A DNA stretch of 64,000 nt, taken from the NCBI GenBank assembly GCA_947474645.1, contig CANJJD010000008.1, positions 44,334-108,333 on the forward strand, read 5' to 3'. The notes under the pieces were generated by a model. The model saw only the letters and a program-made list of their open reading frames with translations, was not told the DNA's origin and did not search any database. The translations under genes and the position numbers were made by a program. Shown here one piece after another: positions 27,418-37,599 of this stretch (positions within the stretch are counted from its first letter, which is position 1; each line of letters begins with the position of its first letter). Source of the stretch: Alphaproteobacteria bacterium (GTDB lineage: Bacteria > Pseudomonadota > Alphaproteobacteria > Micropepsales > Micropepsaceae).

Positions 27418-27430
27418 CGAATGACATTCG
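27418..27430. promoter_or_regulatory. 13-base palindrome upstream of sodB
   Basis: CGAATG-A-CATTCG, a perfect inverted repeat about 105 bases before the sodB start. It could be a regulator site, for example for an iron- or redox-responsive factor, but no known consensus is matched with confidence. Confidence 0.3.
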
Positions 27431-27535
27431 CGTTACACCGATCACGAATTGTCCCCTTTCGTCGCGCTGTCGCGCGGAGCTTTTTTCCGCCTCACACGTT
27501 AACGGGACACCCGATATTGTATTCAGGAGTAACCG

Positions 27536-28165
27536 ATGACTTTCAAACTCGCGCCCTTGCCTTGGGAGGAAGATGCCCTGGCCCCCACCATTTCCGCCGA
27601 GACCATCAAGTTTCACTATCACAAGCATCACCAGACCTATGTGGACACGCTCAACAAGCTGGTGGACGGCACCCCGTATGCAGAGTTGAAGCTGGAAGAG
27701 ATCGTGCGCAAGACCGCCGGTGCCTCGGAAGCCAAGGACAAGCTGATCTTCAACAACGCCGCGCAGGTGTGGAATCACGATTTCTATTGGCGCAGCCTGA
27801 CCCCGTCCAAGACCGAGGCCGGCGCCAAGCTGGACAGCGCCATCACCGCCGCCTTTGGCGGCAAGGACGAACTGATCGCCCAACTGGCGGAAGCCGGCAA
27901 GACCCAGTTTGGTTCGGGCTGGGCCTGGCTGGTCAGCAAGGATGGCAAGCTGGCGGTGGAAAAGACCGCCAATGCCGAAACCCCCATGGCCAAGGGCGTC
28001 AACTGCCTGCTCACCGTGGATGTGTGGGAGCATGCCTATTACCTGGACTATCAAAATGCGCGGCCCAAATACCTGGAAGCGGTGCTGGGCAAGATCCTCA
28101 ATTGGGATTTCGCCGCCCAGAACCTGACCAAGGAAGACCGTGCCATCAGGGCTGCCGCCGAATAA
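27536..28165 (+). CDS. sodB: superoxide dismutase, Fe/Mn family
   Basis: 209 residues. Metal ligands are visible: the first histidine in ISAETIKFHYHKHHQTYV (near residue 27), one in FNNAAQVWNHDFYW, then DVWEHAYYLDYQN supplying the aspartate and histidine. Sequence details (HHQTYVDTLNKLV; FGSGWAWLV) favour the iron type. Cytoplasmic. Preceded by 190 bases of non-coding DNA holding a palindrome, and ended by a terminator at 28221-28254. Confidence 0.95.
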   Translation: MTFKLAPLPWEEDALAPTISAETIKFHYHKHHQTYVDTLNKLVDGTPYAELKLEEIVRKTAGASEAKDKLIFNNAAQVWNHDFYWRSLTPSKTEAGAKLDSAITAAFGGKDELIAQLAEAGKTQFGSGWAWLVSKDGKLAVEKTANAETPMAKGVNCLLTVDVWEHAYYLDYQNARPKYLEAVLGKILNWDFAAQNLTKEDRAIRAAAE

Positions 28166-28220
28166 GGTTCACATCTCTTAACGCTTTGGCTTTACCGGGC
28201 GGAAAGCTCAGGTGATCCAT

Positions 28221-28254
28221 CCTCACGGCGCCATCGGGCCGTGAGGGTTTTTGT
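28221..28254 (+). terminator. terminator of sodB
   Basis: 8-bp stem CCTCACGG (28221-28228) with CCGTGAGG (28239-28246), followed by GTTTTTG. The downstream rhomboid gene's TTG start lies within this tail. Confidence 0.8.
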
Positions 28255-29441
28255 CCAGCACATTCGGAAAACGCAGCGCCGCTGCGCCGGCGCCGTCCGT
28301 CCTCAAGCGGCCGGCTCCGGCTGCGCCGCAGGAGACGGTCCCGCCCGGCTTTGCCAGCCAGTTGCTGGCCCGCATACCCTGGTTCACCCTGACCCTCAGC
28401 GCCATCCTGGTGGCGCGTTTCCTGGCCGAGCTGCGCCACGCCACCGACCGGATGGGGCCCTATTCGCCGGGCCATTTCACCTTGCTGGCCATGGGCGCCT
28501 CCGACCGTGTTCAGGTGATGGGACATGGCGAATGGTGGCGGCTGTTCACCGCCACCACCCTGCATGGCTCGCCCGGCCACCTGATCGGCAATCTCGTCAC
28601 CTTCCTGATCGTGGGCTTTTTGCTGGAGCCGATGATCGGCATCGGCTGGTTCGCGGCGCTGTACTTCACGGGCGGTTTTGCCGGCGCGGTGCTGTCCACC
28701 ATGCTCAATGCTCCCGATGCCCTGTCGGTCGGCGCCTCGGGCGCGATCATGGCCACCCTGGCGGCGCTGTTCACCCTCAGCTTCCATGCCGGCGCGCCCC
28801 GTCCCAACCTGATGCGCCGGGTGGCGGCGGGCTCGCTGTTTCCGGCCCTGATGCCGGCGGTGGCCCGCGGCGGCACCATCACGGACGTCAATGCCCATCT
28901 GGGCGGCTGCATGGCGGGCGCGGTGCTCGCCTTCATCATCCTGATCGCCTGGAACGACGAGGAGGAGAATCTGCCCGGCCGTTCCATCGCCGCCACCATT
29001 GCCGGCTGCTGGGTGGCGCTGATGGCGACGGCCTTCGCGGTGTCCGGCAACACTTATGTGCAATATGCCAAGGGCGGCATGGATTACATCCCGCCCGAAC
29101 AAATGCCCCATGATGTCGAAAGCATGAAGTCCGACAGCCTGGCCCTGGTGGACAAATATCCCAAGGACCCTCGCGCCCATATGTTCCGGGGCCTGTATCT
29201 GCTGGAACAAAGCCATATCGCCGATGCCGAGCCTTACTTTCGCGATGCGGCACGGCTGGGCGAGACCAGTCCGGTGATGACGCGCGAATTCCAGGACTGG
29301 AACCTGGCGCTGCTGGCGCTGAGCTTGCGCGTGCAGCGGCGCGAAGACGAATCCCGCGCGCTGGTGGCGCCGCTTTGCGCCAATGCGGACCTGGATCTGC
29401 GCACCCGGCAGACACTGGATATCACCAAGCTCTGCCGCTAG
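28251..29441 (+). CDS. rhomboid-family intramembrane serine protease with C-terminal TPR-like region
   Basis: 396 residues. About six transmembrane helices with the catalytic serine in GASGAIMA (S163) and the partner histidine in AHLGG (H216); GHLIGN near residue 109 is the usual oxyanion-side motif. A soluble C-terminal region (SLALVDKYPKDPRAHMFRGLYLLEQSHIADAEPYFRDAARLG) looks like tetratricopeptide repeats. The only start in frame near the membrane segment is a TTG at 28251, inside the sodB terminator, so the start is uncertain. Confidence 0.88.
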   Translation: MSSTFGKRSAAAPAPSVLKRPAPAAPQETVPPGFASQLLARIPWFTLTLSAILVARFLAELRHATDRMGPYSPGHFTLLAMGASDRVQVMGHGEWWRLFTATTLHGSPGHLIGNLVTFLIVGFLLEPMIGIGWFAALYFTGGFAGAVLSTMLNAPDALSVGASGAIMATLAALFTLSFHAGAPRPNLMRRVAAGSLFPALMPAVARGGTITDVNAHLGGCMAGAVLAFIILIAWNDEEENLPGRSIAATIAGCWVALMATAFAVSGNTYVQYAKGGMDYIPPEQMPHDVESMKSDSLALVDKYPKDPRAHMFRGLYLLEQSHIADAEPYFRDAARLGETSPVMTREFQDWNLALLALSLRVQRREDESRALVAPLCANADLDLRTRQTLDITKLCR

Positions 29442-29459
29442 CCGGCGTCCCAAAGCAAA

Positions 29460-29487
29460 AAGGCCAGGCACTTTCGCGCCTGGCCTT
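29460..29487. terminator. bidirectional terminator between convergent genes
   Basis: 10-bp stem AAGGCCAGGC/GCCTGGCCTT around an eight-base loop, with A-rich bases before it and CT-rich bases after it. Serves the rhomboid gene and the receiver-like gene. Confidence 0.85.
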
Positions 29488-29505
29488 CTGTGCATTCGAA
29501 CCTTG

Positions 29506-30030
29506 TCAAATCGCGGTGAAGTCCACCTTGGCCTTCTTGGCGATGCGCGTGCGGCGCTCGGAGCCGTGAAAGGCCGGACGCGCCTTGGCGCGGCGGTCGG
29601 GACCGAAAAATTCGGTGGCGACGATGAAGGGGCGGGGCGAATGGGTCGCCACCTGCAGCTTGGTGACCAGGGTCTTGGGGCTGATCGGCATGGTCAGCAC
29701 ATCGGTGACGCCGCTATCGCGCGCCTCTTCCACGTCGCGGCGGCGGGCGCGTTCCTGCAACACGAAGATGGGCAGCATGGGGTTGAGCATGGCTTCGTCG
29801 CGGCGCGCCGCCACCACAAAGGGCTTCTCATCCGTCTGGGCCGCCTTGTCGTTGAAGAACACGGCATGGAAATGCTCCATGGCCAGCAGTTCCAGGGCGC
29901 GGTACGTCTCCTCGACATGAACCACCTTGCCGACTCCGGCGATATTCATGACCGAGCGCAACAGTTGCAGGGCGTGGGTCTTGGGACCCACCACCAATAT
30001 GCGATGGTCTGAGAAATCTGTCCGTTCCAT
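29506..30030 (-). CDS. response-regulator-like receiver protein
   Basis: 174 residues from the ATG at 30030, which has GAGGAG upstream. The fold reads like a receiver domain (HRILVVGPKTHALQLLRSVMNIAGVGKVVHVEETYRALELLAMEHFHAVFFND). The usual phosphoacceptor position has FFND, and the switch lysine appears in MPISPKTLVTKL, but the paired acidic residues at the N-terminus are missing (VGPK). So phosphorylation is doubtful. A basic C-terminal tail (DRRAKARPAFHGSERRTRIAKKAK) follows. Output unknown. Confidence 0.75.
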   Translation of the reverse strand: MERTDFSDHRILVVGPKTHALQLLRSVMNIAGVGKVVHVEETYRALELLAMEHFHAVFFNDKAAQTDEKPFVVAARRDEAMLNPMLPIFVLQERARRRDVEEARDSGVTDVLTMPISPKTLVTKLQVATHSPRPFIVATEFFGPDRRAKARPAFHGSERRTRIAKKAKVDFTAI

Positions 30031-30112
30031 GAAACCACTCCTCGAAGGCGAGGAATTTGCGCCTTTTCTTTTTAAACCCGTGTAAAAAGGCTTGGTTAAC
30101 CGAAGGTGGATC

Positions 30113-30457
30113 ATGCGCCCGATCTTGTTCCTATTGCTCGCCCTGCCCCTGGCGGCCTGCGGTCTGTTCGACAACAAGGAAATCCAGAAGCTGCGCAAGT
30201 CGCCGGATTACAAGGCCGGCTACCAGGACGGCTGCAACAGCGCCTGGAGCCCGGACGCCAACAAGCGCCATGACGACACCATCGTGCGCGACGACACGCA
30301 GTATGACAGCAACCGGGCCTATCATGTGGGCTGGGACCGCGGCATCCGCGCCTGCCGCAGCAGCGGCTATGCCGGCGGCAACATGCCGGGGGTGGTGCCC
30401 AGCGGCCCCATTCCCGACCAGAATCCGGGCAATGGCGGACGGCCGCGCGGGTTGTGA
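30113..30457 (+). CDS. small lipoprotein
   Basis: 114 residues. The signal sequence MRPILFLLLALPLAAC ends in a lipobox (LAAC), so the mature protein is probably anchored by C16. The mature part (AGYQDGCNSAWSPDANKRHDD...YHVGWDRGIRACR) carries two further cysteines. AAGGTGG precedes the ATG. Function unknown. Confidence 0.75.
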   Translation: MRPILFLLLALPLAACGLFDNKEIQKLRKSPDYKAGYQDGCNSAWSPDANKRHDDTIVRDDTQYDSNRAYHVGWDRGIRACRSSGYAGGNMPGVVPSGPIPDQNPGNGGRPRGL

Positions 30458-30464
30458 CCCTGCC

Positions 30465-30767
30465 CTAGATGGCGCGGGCGCGCGCGGCGCGGGCCTGGCG
30501 GTCGGCGGCGATCTGGGCCTTCACGTCGGCCAGGCCTGCGGCCACGCGGCTGTCCGAACTGAGGTGGAACACCGAAAGGATGCCGAGGCCGCCGGCACAC
30601 GCAGAACCACAATCGGCACCCAACCGCGAGAGACCGCTGGCGGTGGACGAGATCATGGCGGGGGAAAGTTGCGTAATGCCGGCGCCCGGGCGTCCCAGGC
30701 CGAGATCAGGCTCGTGCGGCGTCAACAACGACACAAGACCGATCCAGAATACAGCCCGGAAAATCAT
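30465..30767 (-). CDS. possible small exported protein
   Basis: 100 residues with a hydrophobic start (MIFRAVFWIGLVSLL), a middle region with two cysteines (ADCGSACAGG) and a charged C-terminal helix (LADVKAQIAADRQARAARARAI). It converges on the lipoprotein gene with 7 bases between. Coding is plausible but not certain; I recognise no family. Confidence 0.5.
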   Translation of the reverse strand: MIFRAVFWIGLVSLLTPHEPDLGLGRPGAGITQLSPAMISSTASGLSRLGADCGSACAGGLGILSVFHLSSDSRVAAGLADVKAQIAADRQARAARARAI

Positions 30768-31042
30768 GACATGCCCTTCTGTGTTTCCACGCAGGGACGA
30801 TGACGCACTGCACTTTGCCGGGCGCTTGATTGTTTCTTTAAATTTGAAACTAGTTGGCTGTTCCTCACGTCAGGAACAACGCATGCCTGACGGGATCGGT
30901 TCGCTTCGATTCAAAAACGCGGCGTGTTTGAATCGGATGTGCTTAAAATTTTCACAAAATTATAACGGCCGTTAATCGCAAGGCCCGCGCAAGGCGGCTT
31001 TTGTGCGAAAAGCCTTTATATCCGGGGCAAGATTGAGGCCGC

Positions 31043-32620
31043 CTACAAGGCGGCGGGCGGCGGCGGCAGGATCAGCGTGGCGCGGAACCCTTGGCCCAGT
31101 TGGCTGTCCAGTTCCAATGTGCCGCCATGGAGTTCCGCAAAAGCCTTGATCAGGGTCAGGCCCAGGCCGGCGCCCTTGGCATGGCCGGTGCCTTCGCTGC
31201 GGCCGGCATGCTCGAACGGCTCCTGGATGCGGACCAGGTCCTCGGCGGCCACGCCCTCGCCATTGTCCGCCACCGTGACGCGGATGCCCGCATCGGCGGC
31301 GCGCACCGACAGGGTGATGCGGTTGCCGGTGGTGAAGCTGACGGCATTCTCCAGCAGGGCATGGACCATGGCGGTGAACACCGCTTCGTCGGCATGGACC
31401 ATCAATCCCACCGGGCAACGCGCGGCATCGATGTCGATGCCGCGCGCGGCGGCCCGCGGCAGGAAGACTTCGCGCATCATCCACAACACGCCGCCCGCAT
31501 CCATCGGCGCCAGGCGCAAATCGTAGCGGCCCGCTGAAATCTTGGTGAGGTCCATGATCTGGTTGATGATCTTGAGCAGGTTGTTGCCGCCCTGATGCAC
31601 CAGCCCGGAATATTCGCGAATCTGCGCCGGGCTCATATTGTCGGCCAGGGTCGCCATCAGGTCCGAAAAGCCCAGGATGGCGTTCAGCGGCGTTTTCAGT
31701 TCATGGCCCATGGTGCGCAGAAGCGTGGTCTTGGCGCTGTTGACGCTGGCGCTGGCCTGGTCCAGCCGCTTGGCGAGGTCCGCCAGATAGGATTGCTGTT
31801 TTTCGGCCTGGGCATTGGCGTCGGCCAAAGCGTGCTCCTGTTCGGCCAGCGCCTTTTCAGCGCGCACCCGGTCGGTGACATCGGTGAAGATCATCACCCG
31901 CCCGCCATGGGGGCTGGCGCGGTCGCGCGCCAGATAGGCCTCGCCGGTGTTGGTGCGGATGGTCACGGCGCCGGCGGCGTCGCGATGGCTTTTCAGGCGC
32001 CGCTCCAGCCAATGCTCCGGCGTCTCGTCCAGCACGATGCGTCCTGAGTTGGCGCCCTGGGCGGCGATCTCGGGGAAGGTCTTGCCGATCAGCTCGTCCA
32101 GGCTCTTGACCCCGCACAGATGGGCATAAAGCTCGTTGGCCAGGATCAGCCTGTCATTGGCGTCGTAGAAGGCGAAGGCTTCCGCCGACAGGGTGACGGC
32201 TTCGTTCAGCCGCGCCATCTGGGCGCGGGGGGCGGTGACATCGGTCCACAGCAGCACGGTCTGCCCGTCCTTGTCGCGGCGGGCCTTGATCTCCACCACC
32301 CGGTGATCGGACAGCGGCACATCCAGCGGCGCGAATTCGTCCTTCTTCAACTGGCGCAGGCGCTGGGCGATGAAAGCCTCGGCGCCGCACGCCAAAGCCT
32401 GGTCCGCGATCTCGCCGCCTGCGATCTCCAGCCGGATCAGGTCTTCATAGCTGCGGCCCAGCAACGTCGGATGCGGCGGCAGGGAGCGGAACAGGTAATT
32501 GAGATGGGCATTGGCATGCACCAGCCGGCCGGCGGAATCGAAGATCGTGACGGCCGAGCGCAGACAGTCCAGCGCCGCCAGCAAGGAAGCGGCGTCGGGC
32601 ATGTCGGTTGCGCGCGGCAT
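31043..32620 (-). CDS. PAS-domain sensor histidine kinase
   Basis: About 525 residues from the ATG at 32620. Three PAS-like segments (LDCLRSAVTIFDSAGRLVHANAHL; LSEAFAFYDANDRLILANELY-type; a third around GRIVLDETPEHWLERRL), a coiled coil, then the kinase: H-box MGHELKTPLNAILGFSDLM, N-box LLENAVSF, and ATP-lid motifs DNGEGVAAEDL and GAGLGLTLIKAFAELHGG. No transmembrane helix, so a cytoplasmic sensor. Related in style to DivL/PleC-type cell-cycle kinases, but its partner is not adjacent. Confidence 0.88.
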   Translation of the reverse strand: MPRATDMPDAASLLAALDCLRSAVTIFDSAGRLVHANAHLNYLFRSLPPHPTLLGRSYEDLIRLEIAGGEIADQALACGAEAFIAQRLRQLKKDEFAPLDVPLSDHRVVEIKARRDKDGQTVLLWTDVTAPRAQMARLNEAVTLSAEAFAFYDANDRLILANELYAHLCGVKSLDELIGKTFPEIAAQGANSGRIVLDETPEHWLERRLKSHRDAAGAVTIRTNTGEAYLARDRASPHGGRVMIFTDVTDRVRAEKALAEQEHALADANAQAEKQQSYLADLAKRLDQASASVNSAKTTLLRTMGHELKTPLNAILGFSDLMATLADNMSPAQIREYSGLVHQGGNNLLKIINQIMDLTKISAGRYDLRLAPMDAGGVLWMMREVFLPRAAARGIDIDAARCPVGLMVHADEAVFTAMVHALLENAVSFTTGNRITLSVRAADAGIRVTVADNGEGVAAEDLVRIQEPFEHAGRSEGTGHAKGAGLGLTLIKAFAELHGGTLELDSQLGQGFRATLILPPPPAAL

Positions 32621-32877
32621 ATGTGCCTGATGGACCAAGGCGATTCTCGTGGGCGGTGACCCCACATCATGGACGGCTTTGCGTTGCGGATTGGTTAGGG
32701 GTGGGCGCATCTTCCCGTACCATTGGGTACCCTTGCGAATCGCGGCATTCTTTGCGCCGGGAAACTGAATCGCGGCCGCCGCCTCAATCCTTGTGGAAAA
32801 CTGAACGGCAGGCGGTGTGCTTCAGCTTTCGTTAAGTCTGTGGGCCAGACACTGGCTGCGCGAGGCGGCAAAGCATC

Positions 32878-34593
32878 ATGATGATCGATACCGGCAACCC
32901 TGATCCCAACGCCCAGCGCAGGCTGTTCGTGCTGGTGCAGGCTGCCAAGGCCGGGGTCGGCGTGGCGCTGGGGCTGGCCTTTTTCGCCGTGGCGGGGCGG
33001 CCCGACCTGGCCGAGACGATTGCCCTTGCCGGATTGGCGGCGCCCGGCCTGCTGGCACTGCTGGGATTCTCATCCCTGCCGCTGGCCCCGCTGGAACAGG
33101 CCGGCCTGGCCGGTTTCGCGGCCCTGATCGGATATCTGGCGCTGCTGACCGGGGGGGTGGCCTCGCCCCTGCTGGTGTGGTTCGCGCTGGTTCCCGCCGA
33201 AGCCGCACTGTCGGGCGGGCGCCCCGCCGTGGTGCGCGCCGGCCTGGCGGCGGGCGCGGCCTTGGTTGTGGTGGCCGGTGTCCAGGCGCTGGGCGCGCTG
33301 CCGGCTTCGCGGCTTCTCTATCCGGGCGCGCTGCCGCTGTGGGAGATTTATGCCTGCTCGATGCTGGCGGCTTTGGTGCAGGCAGTGCTGATCGCCGCCG
33401 CCGCCCAGGATCGCCAGCGCGCCGCCGATGCCGCCGCCGCGCAGGGCGCGGCCATGTATCGTTTCCTGGCCGACAACGCCATGGACCTGATTACACGCCA
33501 TTCACCGGACGGGCGCATCCGTTTCGCCAGTCCCGCCACCAGCGCACTGTTGGGGCGGCTGCCGGACGAAATCATCGGCCAGGCCATGCCCAACATCGTC
33601 CATCCCGACGATCTGGACGCGGTGCAGGCGGCGCTGATGGAATCCAGCTATCACGGCCGCGCCGGCAGCGCCGAAGTGCGGCTGCGCCATCGCGAAGGCC
33701 ATTTCGTCTGGGCGGAAATCCGCTGCCGCCCGGCGCGCGAAAGCGCCGGCGAGCCGGCCGACATCGTGGCGGTGACGCGCGACATCTCCCAGCGCAAGGC
33801 GCAGGAAGCCGCCTTGGTGGAAGCGCGCGATGCGGCGCTGGCCGCCAACCGCGCCAAGTCGCGCTTCCTGGCCAATATGAGCCATGAGCTGCGCACACCG
33901 CTCAACGCCATCATCGGCTTTTCCGAAGTGATGACGCGCGAGATGTTCGGTCCCGTCGGCCCGCGCTACCAGGAATATTCCCGCCTGATCCATGAATCGG
34001 GCGCGCATCTTCTGGACCTGATCAATTCGGTGCTGGACATGTCCAAGATCGAGGCGGGCAAGTTCGAACTGGCCGAGGAATTGTTCGACCTTGGCGATGT
34101 GGCGGAAAGCGCGGTGCGCTTCCTGCGCATTCCGGCGGAGCGGGCTGGTGTCGCTTTGAAGCTGGACATCGCGCCCAGCGCGCGGCTGGTGTTCGCCGAC
34201 CGCCGCGCGGTGAAACAGATATTGGTGAACCTGCTGTCCAACGGCGTGAAGTACACCCCGCCGGGCGGGACGGTGACGGTGACGGCGCGCCCCGAAAAGG
34301 GCATCGAGATCACGGTACGCGACACCGGCACCGGCATTTCCAAGACCGACCTGGAACGGCTGGGGCAGCCTTTCGAGCAGGTGGAGAATGCCGAAGTCCG
34401 CGCCAAGGAAGGTACCGGCCTTGGCCTGGCGCTGGTCAAGGCGCTGGCGGCGCTGCATGGCGGCGAAGCGGTACTGGCCTCGGCGCTGGGCGAAGGCACC
34501 AGCGTGACGGTGCGGCTGCCCAATGCGGCGGTGGATGCCAAGGGCGAGCGTCTTGCGGCCGGCAAAGTCCTGCCGTTCCGCGCCGCCTCCTGA
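32878..34593 (+). CDS. membrane-bound PAS sensor histidine kinase (PleC/DivJ-like)
   Basis: 571 residues. The first ~170 have about six hydrophobic helices. One PAS/PAC module follows (YRFLADNAMDLITRHSPDGRIRFASPATSALLG... to DIVAVTRDISQRK). The kinase core has H-box ANMSHELRTPLNAIIGFSEVM, the PleC-type segment FGPVGPRYQEYSRLIHESGAHLLDLINSVLDMSKIEAGK, N-box LLSNGVKYTPPGG, and G-boxes DTGTGI and GTGLGLALV. Divergently oriented from the other PAS kinase with about 250 bases between. Confidence 0.9.
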   Translation: MMIDTGNPDPNAQRRLFVLVQAAKAGVGVALGLAFFAVAGRPDLAETIALAGLAAPGLLALLGFSSLPLAPLEQAGLAGFAALIGYLALLTGGVASPLLVWFALVPAEAALSGGRPAVVRAGLAAGAALVVVAGVQALGALPASRLLYPGALPLWEIYACSMLAALVQAVLIAAAAQDRQRAADAAAAQGAAMYRFLADNAMDLITRHSPDGRIRFASPATSALLGRLPDEIIGQAMPNIVHPDDLDAVQAALMESSYHGRAGSAEVRLRHREGHFVWAEIRCRPARESAGEPADIVAVTRDISQRKAQEAALVEARDAALAANRAKSRFLANMSHELRTPLNAIIGFSEVMTREMFGPVGPRYQEYSRLIHESGAHLLDLINSVLDMSKIEAGKFELAEELFDLGDVAESAVRFLRIPAERAGVALKLDIAPSARLVFADRRAVKQILVNLLSNGVKYTPPGGTVTVTARPEKGIEITVRDTGTGISKTDLERLGQPFEQVENAEVRAKEGTGLGLALVKALAALHGGEAVLASALGEGTSVTVRLPNAAVDAKGERLAAGKVLPFRAAS

Positions 34594-34605
34594 TACAAGC
34601 CTGTC

Positions 34606-34944
34606 ATGGAAGCAACGCCGCGCCTCAAAGCCGGAATCTTCGTGCGCGCCGTGACCCGCCGCGCCGAAGTCGCCGGCGCCTCTGCCTTTGTGGTGCGGAT
34701 GGGCTCGGAAGAAGCCGGGGCGGTGATCCTGCGGGTCAACCGGCTGGATGGCATGGTGCAGGTGTTGAACCAGACGCGGGACGGCAAGGGCCGGCTGGTC
34801 TGGGCGCAGGCCCTGGGCGGCTGGGTCGATGAGAAGCGCGCCGGCGAATGGTGCGACAAGCAGGTGACGTTCGATCCCGACCTATGGATCGTGGAAGTCG
34901 AGGACCGCCAGGGCCGCGCTTTCGTGGACGACCCCATAATCTAA
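34606..34944 (+). CDS. DUF1491 family protein
   Basis: 112-residue DUF1491 protein: PRLKAGIFVRAVTRRAEVAGASAFVVRMGSEEAGAVILRVNRLDG and DLWIVEVEDRQGRAFVDDPII. The family is typical of alphaproteobacteria and its function is unknown. It lies 12 bases after the kinase and 42 before prfC. Confidence 0.88.
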   Translation: MEATPRLKAGIFVRAVTRRAEVAGASAFVVRMGSEEAGAVILRVNRLDGMVQVLNQTRDGKGRLVWAQALGGWVDEKRAGEWCDKQVTFDPDLWIVEVEDRQGRAFVDDPII

Positions 34945-34986
34945 GTTCCGGTTGCCGTCCGGGGCGCTGCCTGCTACCCCGCACCC

Positions 34987-36534
<1,548 letters not shown>

Positions 36535-36535
36535 T

Positions 36536-36587
36536 TGTCATCCCCGGCGAGCGCGAACATAGTTCGCGCGAGGGAAGGGGATCCAGG
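36536..36587 (+). repeat. palindromic repeat, left inverted copy flanking the GIY-YIG gene
   Basis: TGTCATCCCCGGCGAGCG, a hairpin (GCGCGAAC at 36551-36558 pairing with GTTCGCGC), and CGAGGGAAGGGGATCCAGG. It begins two bases after the prfC stop. It is the inverted counterpart of 36880-36930, and the gene's GTG start overlaps its last base. Confidence 0.85.
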
Positions 36588-36874
36588 TGGTGGGCCAATA
36601 CTACGTTTATATCGTCGCGAACAGGCGGAATGGTACGCTTTATGTCGGTGTGACAAATGATGTTGCGCGCCGCTCAGGCGAACATAAGGACAAGGCTGTA
36701 CCGGGATTTACACGCCGCTACGGCGTGAATCTTCTTGTTTGGTACGAAGTTCACGACCAGATCACGACAGCCATAGAGCGCGAAAAGCAGATCAAGGGTT
36801 GGAATCGAGCCTGGAAAATCCGGCTGATAGAAGAAAACAATTCCGGCTGGAATGATCTGACAGCCGGGCTGTAG
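36587..36874 (+). CDS. GIY-YIG nuclease family protein
   Basis: 95-residue stand-alone GIY-YIG nuclease. The motif appears as YYVYIVAN...TLYVGVTN, followed by the conserved arginine (ARRSGEHK) and glutamate-bearing helix (TAIEREKQIKGWNRAWKIRLIE). Start is GTG at 36587 or 36590. The gene is enclosed by two inverted copies of a palindromic repeat. Short nucleases of this kind recur next to dispersed repeats in many bacteria, which suggests it acts on, or travels with, the repeat. Confidence 0.9.
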   Translation: MVGQYYVYIVANRRNGTLYVGVTNDVARRSGEHKDKAVPGFTRRYGVNLLVWYEVHDQITTAIEREKQIKGWNRAWKIRLIEENNSGWNDLTAGL

Positions 36875-36879
36875 TGCGG

Positions 36880-36930
36880 CCTGGATTCCCTTCCCTCGCG
36901 GCCCGTTGGGCCGCTCGCCGGGAATGACAG
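36880..36930 (-). repeat. palindromic repeat, right inverted copy flanking the GIY-YIG gene
   Basis: On the minus strand it reads TGTCATTCCCGGCGAGCG, a GCGGCCC/GGGCCGC hairpin (36898-36914), and CGAGGGAAGGGAATCCAGG. It matches 36536-36587 at both ends while the hairpin loop region differs. It lies just before the stop of the next gene (36936). Confidence 0.85.
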
Positions 36931-36935
36931 GCTTA

Positions 36936-37496
36936 TTAAGCCGCCACTTGGCCTTCACGCCAGTTGCGCAGCACGCGGGTGGCTTCGCTCATCGGCACAT
37001 TGTCGAAGGCGTCCAGCACGGCGAAGGCATGGGCGCGGTCGCGGCCGGGGCGAACCAGCAGCGCCAGGGCGGAAAAGGCGGCGCGCTCGATATTGGCGCC
37101 CTTGCAGGCTACCGCAAGCGCGGCGCCGGTTTCATCGTCCAGGATCTGCAGCGCCATCTTGTCGTCCACACCAAGGCTTTGCGCCAGGGCATCGGGCAGG
37201 CCGTCGCCGCAGCGGGCTGCTTGGATCAAGGCAGCGCCCGCGGACTCGCGCGGCAACACGCGGTCGGCAAGGTCGGGAACGGAATAGAGCTGCACCCGAA
37301 GGCGGGCGCGGGTGGCGGGATCGACGTCGCGCGCCGCCTTGGCCAGCAGGGCCTCGCACACGCCCTTCATGCTGTCGGGATAATCGGACGGCCAGGCGGT
37401 GAGCAGCTCGGCCACTTCCTCGGCCAGCGCCGCGCGCAAGGCGGGACCCTGGTCGGCTAGTTGCAGCAGGTGGGAAAGCTTTTGCGAAGCGGCCAT
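36936..37496 (-). CDS. DUF2336-like helical repeat protein
   Basis: 186 residues from the ATG at 37496, which has AAGGA about 8 bases before it. Predicted as stacked helices (LSHLLQLADQGPALRAALAEEVAELL; LADRVLPRESAGAALIQAA; ALQILDDETGAALAVACKGANIERAAFSALALL) similar to DUF2336/HEAT-like proteins of alphaproteobacteria. Cytoplasmic, function unknown. Confidence 0.7.
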   Translation of the reverse strand: MAASQKLSHLLQLADQGPALRAALAEEVAELLTAWPSDYPDSMKGVCEALLAKAARDVDPATRARLRVQLYSVPDLADRVLPRESAGAALIQAARCGDGLPDALAQSLGVDDKMALQILDDETGAALAVACKGANIERAAFSALALLVRPGRDRAHAFAVLDAFDNVPMSEATRVLRNWREGQVAA

Positions 37497-37599
37497 GGTG
37501 ATGTCCTTTGAGAGGACATGCTGGCGCATCACTCTTAACGTTTCGTTTGTCGTGAAAAATCAGGCGCCGTGCGGCGGGATGCTTAACGCAAAGTAAAAA

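Noticed and set aside
29506..30030. Calling this a standard response regulator
   Set aside because: The acidic pair that binds magnesium is missing, so I describe it only as receiver-like.
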